Below, in pieces: positions 1-11,114 of a stretch of DNA of 64,000 nucleotides; position 1 is the first letter of the stretch; each line of letters starts with the position of its first letter. Location: the NCBI GenBank assembly GCA_027422505.1, contig JAPQWV010000675.1:62001-126000 (forward strand), in the 5' to 3' direction. The position numbers were made by a program, and so were the translations under genes. The notes beneath the pieces are model-generated. The model saw only the letters and a program-made list of their open reading frames with translations, was not told the origin of the DNA and ran no database searches. The DNA is from Craterostigma plantagineum (taxonomy: Eukaryota; Streptophyta; Magnoliopsida; Lamiales; Linderniaceae).

Positions 1-1431
1 ATTATGTGTTTAATGATTATTTAATAAAGTTTATTTAATACATGTTTATGTCGTGACATTTGGATTTTTTGGATATCCATTAGTTTATCTCTGAATTCTG
101 ATCTCAGTAAAGTAGGACCAGTTGGAAATAGGCATGCATGATCAATTGAGCATGTAATTTCCATGCTACACGTCCACACTTGATCTATGTCATTCGATGG
201 ACTTGGTGTTCGTGATTATTGTGGATTGAGTTACGATATATGTATAACGACTACCCCTTAAGTTCTTGCATCGACAATATTGATGGACGCGATTTATTTC
301 ATATGCGGTACTTTGGTTATAGCTATATTCGGTATGATATTTAGTATACGACGAAGGGTGCTTATTGGATAAATACAACGTCTTATAGTCCAGTGGGAGA
401 TTGTAAGGTTGGGACTATTCGACTACGTATTCCAAGCACAATAACGTTCGGACATGTAGAAGTACATGTATTGTGGTATTAGTCGTATGCCAAATATTGT
501 AATTAAGTTAAAAGGACCCATTCGGTGATTAATTAATTTAAGGGGGTCTGTCGCAATTAAATAAGATGTGTGGGGTTAATTAATATTTGTGTAGAATTCC
601 TGAGGGCTGGAACGTAAGTATCTGATGGGCTTACTAATGGGCCAGCCCATTATGACATCTATAAATATGGGTGTGGTCCCCAAGTGCTGTACAACGAAAC
701 ACACAGTCGTCGCTCTCGTAAAACCCTAGTGACTGCCGTCTAAGGATATTTGGGGTACCCATCTTCCCCAATCTAAAGGTTTCACGTACGCGTACTTGGA
801 AGATCCACATACCCGGTTCTCACTAGAACGCTATGGAATTCTCAGGTACGTTTCTATTTCCGCTGTATTAAGTTTAACGCCTTAATTAATCCGATCAAGG
901 TTTAAAGTTTTTCGGGTCCATACGGTCACGGATCCCAACATAGCCTATAATTACTATGCATGTTTGTCTTCTATTCTTATTCCCAAACTTGTGAGTTTGG
1001 AATACTACGAAATGGTAAAAAAGGATTTCGCATCAGAATGAACTTCGATTGGCTCTTGTTGTTCCAGCTATTTTCTATGTCCACAGTATTACTTTCGATC
1101 CTTGTACATGTTGATTTGGGAATGAAAAATATTTTCACATTTATGAGCAAGTTCTCAATTCGATATGAGTTGCGTGAGTTAGTGTTGTGCAGAAAATTGA
1201 TCTAGGTAGATTTTTGAAACGTACATTAGGACCCTACTTTCGATGATTACGACCAACGAGTAAAAAGTATCACTTTGGCAATGGCTCAAGTATTATTAAA
1301 TATTTCTAATCCAATCATTTATTTGCCAGGATCGAGGATGTAGGGGTGAAACATGACTCGAGCCAGCTCATGACCTGCTAGAAATCGTGAAGTTAAGTGT
1401 TCAGATTAATAGTTTTGGTGACTGAATAAAA
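1..1431. other. Non-coding flank left of element A
   Basis: No coding region is supported here; the open frames are short and show no domain. The stretch is AT-rich with one promoter-like block (separate entry) followed by a possible splice donor, CAG followed by GTACGT, near 846-852. It could be a remnant of a host promoter and 5' UTR, or an LTR or solo LTR of a family I do not recognise. The border with element A is set only by where similarity to the A 5' LTR starts (about 1432), so it may be off by 10-20 bases. Confidence 0.5.
636..730 (+). promoter_or_regulatory. Promoter-like block: TGGGCC sites, TATA box, telo-box
   Basis: The sequence TGGGCCAGCCCA lies just upstream of a TATA box (TATAAATA, 660-667). 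AAACCCTAG follows about 60 bases downstream, near 721-729. In plants TGGGCC (site II) plus AAACCCTA (telo-box) is a known pairing in promoters of growth and translation genes. Here no recognisable gene follows, so this is either an orphan promoter or the core promoter of an unrecognised LTR. The motifs are seen directly; function is inferred. Confidence 0.45.
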
Positions 1432-2942
1432 CTGATATAATGTGCAGGTGCGACAAGTGACAAACAAAACGAATACTTAATCACTATCATCGACGTGCGA
1501 TAGGCAGTGGACCTATCGTTTGTAGTGCAGTAAAGTGAGTAAACGAGTATCGAACACGAGGAATGGACGATTACTAGTAATAACCTATCGACTCGATATC
1601 TAGCCTAAATAAAGTACGCAAGTTGTTTATATTACGAACTAACCTAACAGAACAATCCTAAAGCAACGAGAGATTCAAAGAACACTACTAAAACTGGTAA
1701 GATAGCTTTCAGCTAATAAAGATGTGCTCGGGATTCGAATCCCGCTAGGTACTATCGGCTAAGACAATAAAATCGCTCATACGTGATTAAGACTAAATCG
1801 CAGTAATTTCCTACCCACTCACGAATTTGCTATCGCCATAAACGCTCGCGGGGATCTAGAATTCAGTAATTACTAATGGCGAGGATCAAGTACTTGCTTT
1901 CGCCCTATACCCGAATACTATCATCTATGAATGGTCTAACCGTTGTTTAGCTGTCGCCCTAAACGATTTTCCACACATTCACTTTAACACATAGACATGT
2001 TACAACGACGAAACACTTTCATAGGATAAATGGTCAAATACACGAGTCACGATAAATATATGTCTTAACCCAGCACTCATCTACTCCCAAACACACAGGA
2101 GATTTAGCTACTCATAATTGACGGAAAATCAACGAACGATATGGAGAACAAGGATAGATGACTCATGATCTTCACACGGATGGATATAGAACGGTTTCGT
2201 TGTAGAGTCTTCGTTCCTCGTTCGGTTCGGCATGAATTCGGCGTTGATCCACCTCTTGTGCTTCGGGGATGAATTTCTCTGTTTCTTGCGTCCTCTTTCA
2301 TCTCTCTATAATTAGGGTTATGATCTGATAAGTGTCCCCTCTTTATGAATCGAAATTGGGCAATTATACTGAAATTAGCTTGCTTCACGGCCTGGGACAT
2401 GGGCCTTCACGGCCGTGATTGTCATCGTTTTACTTCTCGCGCTCTCTGCCGTGTGTCACGGCCAAGTGCACTGGGCTTCACGACCGTGAATGACTTCGTA
2501 CTAGCTCTCTGCCCATCTTCACGGCCTGGTGCTTATGCTTCACGGCCGTGACATTGTTATGCTTGGGCTTCGTTGCTCACTACCCGATGTCATGCCTGGT
2601 GCATTAGTCTTCACGGCCGTGACTATCAAATGCTTCGTTCTCTCCCGTGATTCACGGCCTGGTACACTCCACGTCACGGCCGTGACTCATAACTGTGGCA
2701 CTTTATGTCGCTTCTGCCCGCTTTCACGGCCTGTGACATGATGTGTCACGGCCGTGACTTATTCCTGCGGCTTCATAAGTTTTTCGTTTTGCCTCGTTTT
2801 CGCTCCTTTTCGCCCGATAGCCGTCCTAAGGTCTTTTAACATCAAATAGGTATAATTAGAGAAAATGAGTGCATAATTGATTACGAAAACTCTATTATAA
2901 CCTAGTAGATACTACATTAAACGTATTAAAATACGTTTATCA
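1432..2942 (-). repeat. Element A 3' LTR
   Basis: It aligns with 46843-48269 over most of its length, for example the shared blocks starting GCAGGTGCGACAAGTGA at 1444 and 46873. Read on the minus strand it starts TGATAAACG at 2942, directly after the purine tract, as an LTR should. It holds about 115 bases near 1865-1980 that are missing from the other LTR. Its outer end near 1432 lacks the last 10-20 bases seen in the 5' LTR. The palindrome array at 2385-2760 falls in the U3 part. Confidence 0.85.
2385..2760. repeat. Array of CACGGCCGTG palindromes and CACGGCCTG half-sites
   Basis: About six units with an uneven period of 62-72 bases. Most units have a CACGGCCTG-like half-site (near 2388, 2457, 2519, 2591, 2655, 2724) followed 18-23 bases later by the palindrome CACGGCCGTG or a close variant (near 2409, 2480, 2541, 2611, 2673, 2745). 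The array lies roughly 180-560 bases into the LTR on the element strand, so in U3, where enhancers sit. A matching array is in the other LTR. Confidence 0.85.
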
Positions 2943-2960
2943 AACCTCCCCACACTTAAG
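2943..2960 (-). other. Element A polypurine tract
   Basis: On the minus strand the bases before the LTR read CTTAAGTGTGGGGAGGTT, a purine-rich tract in the place where plus-strand DNA synthesis is primed. It touches the LTR start TGATAAACG without a gap. Confidence 0.8.
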
Positions 2961-4556
2961 CATTTGCTTGTCCTCAAGTAAATTCGAAGTCAAAAAAGGC
3001 ACCAAATCAAGATGACGGCATAATTTGTTCGCAACTTATCATCATAGCTAGAAGGCACAAAATGGAATCAAGCAAACAATTATGAACAGTACACTAATGA
3101 TCGGCACCTATCAAACTGAACTTCCTTAGCACTGCTAATCGAGCCCCATACCTCATAAGGAATTGCTCAAGTCACTCAGTGTATGGGCTAGTATATAGTG
3201 AATCGCTCAAATCTTGCGCTAGTCCAACCCTTACTACAGGCTTACAAGCTAATCGCATAACTACTACTTAAAGTAGTGGCAAGCGTAAATATGAGGGTCT
3301 TTTCGGGTCGACATGGGGTCAAACAATACTGATGTAACAAGCATAGACACTGACACACGTAATCTTAAAGCTAGGACACATAAGCGAAAAATCAAAGAGT
3401 ATAGCATGATCAAACTGACAGTCACATGCCTCAACATAAGACTTAATATTCTCGCTCTGAAATCCTAGACTTTTCTGCCCGACCCTCTCAACTCAGTTCC
3501 CTTTCATTTTCTCCCTTTCACTTTAGTTACGCTCTAATTTTGTGCACTGCCCTTACTCCCTAAACATCAAGGTTTGCTCTTGTCGGAAAGAATACATCGC
3601 CAGAGCGCATGCCAAAGGGATATTTATTATCATAATCTATATCTTGCAAAAGGTTTATGGGCAGGCTTATACAAGGGATCGGGCCATATCAGAAAACGGT
3701 CAAGTAGAATCGAATCATTTCACCGAATAACAGAGAAGAACATTAAACCAGACAATGAAGCAGTAACCCTCAAGTTCGACATCTGCTCTATTCTAATCAA
3801 CTCAAGTTCGGACAATCTCTAGAGGCTTATCGGGTTAGCGGCATTTTATAACATACTAGGTAAGAAACGACTAGGTTCAGGCTCAAAGTGGCTGACTACG
3901 GGGATTTGTTGTGGTAGGGAAATTTGGCCATGGACTTATTTCGTAATGCCCTCATCATTTCCACACTAACGCACCAGAAATAGTTTCAACACGTATCAGA
4001 CAGGCAAGTTCTAGAGAGATATAGACTAGGCACGTCACACAACCAAGAAAAATGAGCATAAGCTCGTCAGGCTCAAACTCTCACAACGTAACTGGGTTAT
4101 GTGTATGAATCTCTCAAAGCAGCGCTATATCTATTCAGACAGGCATGATTCAATCAATCATGCATATCCTAATCGCTGACAAGATTTCATAAAAATGCAG
4201 ACCAACTCGAGATAGATACAAACAATCATGCATGATTTCAATCATTCATGCCTTTCTGAAGAAATTGATAGCTCACGGACACGTCATAAAAAACAATTTC
4301 ACGTAATTTCACGTAGTTTGTCAAACCTAATTCCCCTCCCCACACTTAACACGAACGTTGTCCTCAATGTAAAAATTGAATAAATGAAAGGGAAACAAAG
4401 GTTTAAGAGAACAAAACTCTCCCGACAAAAAATAACGTGGTTGTGACTGAACGTGTGACGTTCGTTATGTGGTAACTCGTTATGCGTATCCTGCCCTAAC
4501 TAAAGGGAGAAATAGACGATAAAGAGAGTTGTCATAGATTAATCTTATAAACATAG
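2961..4556 (-). other. Element A 3' untranslated region with a second purine tract
   Basis: About 1.6 kb without coding support between the ORF-1 pseudogene and the LTR. At about 4333-4375 a CCTCCCCACACTTAA block followed by TTGTCCTCAATGT repeats the layout of the true purine tract at the LTR edge (GTCCTCAAGT follows there too). Such a block after the pol or ORF-1 region is common in Athila-like elements and is also seen in element B near 12756-12795. The ORFs at 3542-3822 on the plus strand look accidental. Confidence 0.6.
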
Positions 4557-5876
4557 TTATATATATCGCAGGCATAAACAAAATGAAAATAGACACAAAC
4601 GACTAATCAAAGATAGCATCGGGCGAAGGTAGGACAACGACTCTTGTGTAAGTTTGATCGCGGCGTCCATTGCTTGAAGGGCCCGGTCATAATGCTCCTG
4701 CTCCTCACGGTACCGGCGTGGGCTTCCTCGTTCCGGTGCTCTTACTTTTCTTGTCGGCGTCGAGTCTCTGCCGATCTTCTTCGTCACGTTGCAGCGACTT
4801 GTGGTTCAGGCGCATCATCTCGTGGCACAGGGCGTCGAGCTCCACTGTCGATGCGTATGGGGCGACGGTGGACGACTCGCCCTGGTGGTAGCTGAATGAA
4901 TATGAAGGCCCGGCAGTCGTGTCTGTCTCCACCGGATGAGGGCCCTCGATGTATAGCTGATCGACGGGGATGTCGACGTGGTCCGTCAGGCCACGGTACA
5001 TCTCGTGCCAGACGTACACCTTATTCGCTCGAGTCCAGGTGGGTGCCTTCACCAGCATCTTCATTTTCACTTGCATTTCCTCGTTAAGAGGGTTTTGCCC
5101 GCCAACACCTCCATCTCGAGTGGGTTCTCTGGCCAAAGTTGAAGTCCATGTACGACTATGGTGATGAACGCCCCCACAGCAATCTTCCCACGGGTTCGGG
5201 TTTCTGCTGAGTGCTGAATGCGTGGGCCAGCGCCATCCCTAAGTGGACCCGTTCGCCTCACTACATCGGGCTAGGTAGAAGAGGTCACGGAGAGTGATCG
5301 CTCTGTGTGAGTCGCCCCTCGGTGTGAGTGAAGTCGTCAGAAGGCGGTGGATGTAACGTAGTCCTGGGCTCCTGAGCGAAGATGCCTTCGATGTCTTGGT
5401 GCTGAATTTGAGCTCGCCGGCTCGTGTAATCTCTGCCCAGCAGGCCTGTCGGACCCCCGGGTGCTGAAGATAATCCTTGTAGTGCTTGTCCGGGAATAGT
5501 CCTTCACAACTGAAATATGGCACTGGCACTCCAACACCCGGCAAATATCGTTGACGTCTACCGTGTGCTCCACGGTAAATGCCCGAAATTTGACTGTGTT
5601 GACGCCGTATTCATCGTGGGAGAAGGTGGATAGGAACTCCAGCATCAGCTCCTTGTAGGCCGGCTCATCAATGTGGAAGAGGGTGGTCCATCCACTACAC
5701 GACAAGTATTGGGCCACTTGTTGGTTGACGTGGTGTTTCGCCAGCGTGTCGTGGTCGATTTGGTCCATGGGGATGAACTCCATCGCCTTCAGCCTGTTGT
5801 ACCGTGTCGTCTGGGTCTCATCATTAAACTGCTGCGTAGCACCTAGAAAATGCATGTGAGCTCGAGGCTGGGTCAC
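4557..5876 (-). pseudogene. ATHILA ORF-1-like (env-position) protein, broken
   Basis: Three overlapping minus-strand frames (5876-5337, 5544-5239, 5136-4705) cover what was one protein. The first holds the block LFHIDEPAYKELMLEFLSTF, which I recognise as the signature region of the Arabidopsis retrotransposon ORF-1 (ATHILA) family. The last holds a charged, possibly coiled segment rich in E, R and K. It lies downstream of pol, the place of the extra ORF in Athila elements. The role of that ORF is not known: it is called env-like from position, but I saw no clear membrane segment. At least two frameshifts separate the pieces, so it is a pseudogene. Confidence 0.75.
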
Positions 5877-6882
5877 GCTGAGCGGTGGAGCGGCTTCTAC
5901 CCATAGTACCTAGAAAATGCATGTGAGCTCACGAAATATAACAAACAAATTCAAGCAGCCCGACTCTACCAAAATAGCGACAGAATTGACGATTCTTAAA
6001 TACGAACCTATGAACATGGCAAAGCGGCATTCTGTCGAACATGTTATGGGCAACAAAATTATGCATTTCAAGCTCGAAAATTAACCAACAAGCTTAATCT
6101 TAGACCTCATACGATACATTAAAGCTCACTAACACTCGTAGAGGTGCCAATATCGCCATGAATTCACAAAAATCCCCAAAATTCAAAGGTTTTATTATTC
6201 CAAAATCAAAATTAATGAACGAATTCAACATATTAAGCATTCCCAAGGTGTTATTAGCATGTATATAACCATAAAAGAGCAAGAATAACACCAAATTAGA
6301 CCCAATTTCGAAAATCCCAAATTCAAAAATTAGTGTTCGTCGTAGATTCGAATTCATGGACGAAATCAACAAATTAAGGGAACCCACAATGGTCGTAGCA
6401 TATATCGAAACACGAGAAACACAAAAACACGAAAATTTCAACCCAATAATCCCCAAATTCGTGTGTAATTAGAAAGGAGAGAAAAAAATACATACCGCGT
6501 GAGTTTAAGCAAATGGGGGTTATGGAGGCTTAGGGATTTTCGCCGGTGTTGGCAGCGCGGTGGTCGGCGTCAGTACGTGGTGGTCGGAGATTTAAGGTGT
6601 TCTTGGGTGGTGGTTGATTTTGTGAGGAGAAGTCGCGAGAGAGAAGAGGAAGACGGAGAGGAAAAATAGAAAAGATAGAAAGAAAGAGACGATTTTAATT
6701 AGAGTGTTATTAAACCTGCGGGGTGTTATTAGAGTGTTCCAAATATTCTGATATTTTGGGCTAAGGTTTTGTAAACTGTAATGTTTACAGAACGGGCTTG
6801 TCTTTGTACAATATTTAATTATGTAAAAAAATGTTTTCGTAAATCGTGTCTTCCGTAGCTTACGTTGCGACCGCCAAACTAG
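5877..6882. other. Unassigned stretch where the integrase core should be
   Basis: This kilobase has no similarity I can place and no convincing coding frame; the 118-residue minus-strand ORF at 6100-6456 is low complexity. It separates the truncated integrase of A from its ORF-1. The first 55 bases hold a second copy (5908-5931) of a CCTAGAAAATGCATGTGAGC sequence also present at 5841-5862 inside the ORF-1 frame. A short duplication at a border fits an insertion or a filled-in break. Confidence 0.5.
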
Positions 6883-9012
6883 TTATAGGACATGTGGGTC
6901 GTGACAAAATGGACCCATAAAATCTATACCCCATACGTCAAAAATCCAACAAACTAAAATAAAGTCCTGGGACATTTCGTCGCATTTTGAGAGATTAGCT
7001 GCGCGTTGACACTGATCACAAGTGTCAAACCTTAGGGCGTCTTTGAAAATCGTGGGCCAGTAGAATCCACTCTTCAGCACCTTCCGAGCGGTTTGATTTG
7101 GCTGCGTAATGCCCTATGGTCGGTCCGTTGTGGCAATGCCTAAGAATCTGTTGTCTCTGGGAAGGAGACGCATCAACGTATCACCTGGTCCGCACATAGC
7201 GTGAAAAGATACGGATCTTCCCCAAAGTAATACTTCAGGTCAGAAAAGAATTTCTTCTTTTGCTGACTAGTGTACTCCTTTGGTAGGACCCTCGCAACAA
7301 GATAGGAAGCAAAATCTGCAAACCACGGGATAGCATCACTTACCACCTGTATCGAGTATAACTGCTCGTCTGGTAATCTATCTTGTATTGCCCGTCCGTC
7401 CTTATGGTATATCTCGGACTCCTCAAGTCGAGAGAGGTGATCCGCCGCCATATTTTCTGCACTTTTTTTGTCTCGGATCTCTTTGTCGAACTCTTGCAGG
7501 AGTATGATCCACCCGATCCGCCGGGACTTGGCATCCGGCTTTGCTAACAAGTACTTAAGAGCAGAGTGGTCAGTAAACACAATAACCTTAGATAGGATAA
7601 GATATGACCTGAATTTGTCGAAGGCACGCACGACGGCTATAACAGCTCTTTTTCAGTGGTCGTGTAGTTGGCCTGGGCCGCATCTAACGTGTTACTCACG
7701 TAGTAGATCAGCCTAAAGTGGTTGTCCTTGCGCTGCCCTAGCACGGCTCCAACTGCATAATCACTAGCATCACACATTACTTCAAAGGGTAGCCCCCAGT
7801 CGGGGGCGACCATAACAGGTGCTGCGATTAATCGCTCCTTTAAGTAAATTAAAGGCATGTAAGCACTCATCATTAAACTCAAACGGAGCATCTTTTTCTA
7901 GCAATCTCGACATGGGTCTTGCAGTCTTAGAAAGATCCTTAATAAACCTACTATAAAACCCAACATGACCTAGAAAACTCCTAATCGACCTCACGTTCGA
8001 GGGAACGGGCAGTTTTTCTATAGTTTGTAACATAGCTCGGTCCACTTCGATTCCTCTAGAGGAAATCTTATGGCCCAGAACTATAGTTAGACAAGCATAC
8101 ATCGAACGACGAACCAAACACAAAAAAATCATCCATAAATACCATTACCTCACCTACCACTTTATGGTGGCTGGGCCATTCCAAAGACCTAATGGCATCC
8201 TTCGGTACGCGAACGTCCCGAACAGGCACGTGCATGTGATCTTCTCCTGTTCCTCGGGTGCTATGGGAATCTGCAGATAACCTGACAAGCCATCAAGAAA
8301 GCAATAAAATGAGTGACCAGATAATTTTTCTAACATAGGATCAATGAATGGTAAAGGGAAATGATCTTTCCTATTGGCGTCGTTGAACTTCCTGTAGTAG
8401 ATGCAAATGCGCCACCCAGTCACGGTACTTGTCGGAATCAGTTCGTTCTTCTCGTTGGTGACGACTGTCATGCCTCCCTTTGGGACCACTTGGACCGGGC
8501 TGACCCACGTGCTGTCTGAAATGGGATAAATCATTCCTGCGTCTAGTAACTTGATCACTTCCTTCTTGACAACATCTTTCATATTACGATTTAGGTGCCT
8601 TTGACGTTGAGCGGCCGGCTTGAAATAGTCCTCCATGAGGATCTTGTGCGTACAGTAGCTCGGATTGATACCCCTTATGTCGGATATCTTCCATGCCAAA
8701 GCCTTCTTGTACGCTCTCAACACGTCCAAGAGCTGACCCTTCTGTCCGTCGTCGAGGCTTGATGAGATAATGACTGGTAGCCCTCCGTTGCTGTTGAGAT
8801 GATGACTCGAGGTGGTCGTGCAGCAGTTTCAATTCCTTGACCGGTGGCTCCTCGACCGAGCTCTTTTCCTTGTCCTCTTCGTTGCTCTCGTTGATGGCTA
8901 TGATGGGCTCGTTGATCTCCGCCCCACACTCATCGATCGCCATAATCGTTTGCATATCCAGCTCGCCGACCTGTGACAGACCTTGCATAGAAAAAAGGAA
9001 ATTGTGCTCAAA
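6883..9012 (-). pseudogene. Element A pol: RT, RNase H and start of integrase, broken
   Basis: Read on the minus strand from 8988. The first segment (8988-8154) holds the RT fingers and palm, with KDHFPLPFIDPMLEKLSGHS and YLQIPIAPEEQEK, a typical Athila/Tat pattern. The catalytic FMDDF box lies near 8120-8142. A deletion then joins it to the RT thumb (GHKISSRGIEVDRA, about 8080). RNase H follows (7891-7173) with [21 protein letters not shown] and ADHLSRLE. The last piece (7080-6883) holds the integrase zinc-finger CxxC (CDQC) and the first catalytic aspartate in GIDFMGPF; sequence after that is lost. At least four frame breaks are present. Element B is inserted at its upstream end, at 9013-9017. 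Confidence 0.88.
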
Positions 9013-9017
9013 GACGT

Positions 9018-10872
9018 TGATAAGTTAGGATTTTACGAACATCTTAGACCCGAAAAATTGCGTAATTCCATCGTTATATGTCTAAATGTCCGAGAATATC
9101 CTATCGTATGTTACTTTTCATATTTTACAGGTAAAAGAGGAAAAAGAGCCAAAAATCGGGAACGAACTTGGGCCAAATTTCATCCTAAACTATGAGCCCA
9201 TGAAAGCCCAAAACAATTCGGCCTATAAGCTAAATTTCGGCCCATGATAGAAGCACAAAAACAGCCCAATTACTTCAGCCCATTAAGCAGCCCATTAAGC
9301 AGCCCAACCCACTATAGATACAATATATATATGTAGATACAAAGAGTGAGAGATAGGGAACGATCGAATGGCACACATTGAAGAAAACGACTCACGACAA
9401 TCTTGCGAGAAAGGGCCTACTAGCACACACGAGCTGAATTTTGGAGAGAATAAAGAGAAGAACCGAAGAAAAAAAGGAACAGACACATCGCAGACAAAGG
9501 AACAAAAAAAGAGATTTTATGGCAGCGATGTATCCAAGGACGATGCTGAGAACAGATCTTGAAGAAATTAAAGATACGCGTGATATTACGATAGGATCTG
9601 TTTCTTCATAGAAAATGATGGGTTGAAGTCGCTGCCATCGTCTATAAATGGAGCAGCTCATCGTGAGTTCAAGGAGGGCAGATCTCCAACTCACGAAGCT
9701 AGCTGCTGCAAGCTCATGTCACGTTAACCCAAAATAAGCCGACACCTCTCAATCATTCGAAGCTCACACCTCAACCACACAACTCTCAAACCACACCTCC
9801 CGAGCTCACATATCATAGCCGAGGCTGCACGTCCTTTCAAGCACGCAGCTCAGATGAAGCATATACGGGCGAGAGATTGAGCTGTTTTTAGGGGGCTGAG
9901 AACGCACACATACCGAGCTAAGGTCGCGAGGTGGAGCAGGTTGAGAAGGCGCGTTGGGGCTGAAAAGTTTCTGAGCTGCTGTAATTTGGGAAAGCAGCGA
10001 AGATAGGTGGACTCGAACAAGCAAAAAATTACCCAGGCGGGAGGTGACTATTCGCCCACCACCCGTTCGAAGAAAGTACTGTGAGGGGCGTAATTTTCTA
10101 TCTTTCCTTTTTCTTGCGTTGTTTTATTTATGTGTTGTTTAAACCATCGTTGCTTTCGCTAATTAATATGTTAGCGTAAGTCGTTTTGTGGTTAAGGCCT
10201 TATTAGGCCGGATTATGAACTCGTATTAATGTTATCGTACTTTATTTAATCGTATGTGAAAGTTATGTGTTCTTCGCTGAGTTTAATGCATGCGTATGAT
10301 TGATCGCCATATGCTTGTTTTGTTGATTGGTTTATGCGACCGAGAGGTGATTAGACCGGTTAGAATTAAAGTGTCGAACGCCACGACGTAAAACTGACCA
10401 GAAATGGAATCAGTTTCGTCCGTGTGGTTTTCGAGAATTTAGGCGTCGAAAGCGCCTAAACTCGGGGAAATTTATAAAGCCAAATGCATGCGGAGTAACT
10501 ACGGTCATATAGGGATATAGTTGATTGGTTCATTCTCGCATAGGGTTGCTATACACGCGAGAGCGGGTAGCACGTATGTTAGAAATTTCTACCTTAACTT
10601 AAATCGTATTGATTAGATAAAGTCGATTGCATGAAGACGTAGATTAATCCGTGCCGAAATATGTGCTTTAATCACGTTTGTCGTCAATTAATATTCGTAA
10701 TCGTTTTATAGCTGTTTATTTGTGTTTTTTTAATTAAAAAAATATAATTATTTGCATAAGCTAGAATCGTATTTTAGAATTAATCGAGCTATCCTCGTGG
10801 ATCGATACTTGGACTTGTCCATTTTATACTACTTGCACGACCTAATATACTTGCTAGTATTCGAGCGTGTCA
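9018..10872 (+). repeat. Element B 5' LTR
   Basis: Starts TGATAAGTTAGG and ends GAGCGTGTCA. It matches 14151-16004 almost base for base. A TATA box (TATAAAT, 9643-9649) lies about 625 bases in, a reasonable U3/R border. The short ORFs seen on both strands within it are duplicated in the other LTR and are not genes. Confidence 0.95.
9643..9649 (+). promoter_or_regulatory. TATA box in element B 5' LTR
   Basis: CTATAAATGG at this place; the matching site in the 3' LTR reads CTATAAAAGG at 14775-14784. It is the best candidate for the core promoter of element B, with transcript start expected about 30 bases downstream. Confidence 0.55.
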
Positions 10873-10899
10873 AGTTTTTGGCGCCGTTGCCGGGGACAG
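10873..10899 (+). other. Element B primer binding site (tRNA-Asp type)
   Basis: Immediately after the LTR, AGTTTTTGGCGCCGTTGCCG is followed by GGGA. The part TGGCGCCGTTGCCGGGGA is complementary to the 3' end of plant tRNA-Asp, the primer used by Athila/Tat-type elements. Confidence 0.88.
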
Positions 10900-11034
10900 C
10901 GGTAGTATTAGTTTTAAAATATATTCTGAGTTTTAGTTTAAACAATTTTATTTCTATTATTTTTTTAATTAGTATTTTCTGAAAAGAAGTGTTTTAAAAA
11001 AAATATTATATAAAAAAGTATATATTTTATCTTG

Positions 11035-11056
11035 ATTATTATTATTATCATTATCA

Positions 11057-11095
<39 letters not shown>

Positions 11096-11096
11096 T
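11035..11096 (+). repeat. ATT trinucleotide microsatellite
   Basis: About 60 bases of ATT/TTA repeats with a few ATC interruptions, in the leader of element B just before its reading frame. Confidence 0.9.
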
Positions 11097-11114
11097 ATAT
11101 TAATTTTATTAGCC

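Noticed and set aside
960..1205. 81-residue ORF
   Set aside because: No domain, no start context, AT-rich frame open by chance.
9295..9694. Cluster of 60-100-residue ORFs repeated at 14428-14827
   Set aside because: They are parts of the two B LTRs.
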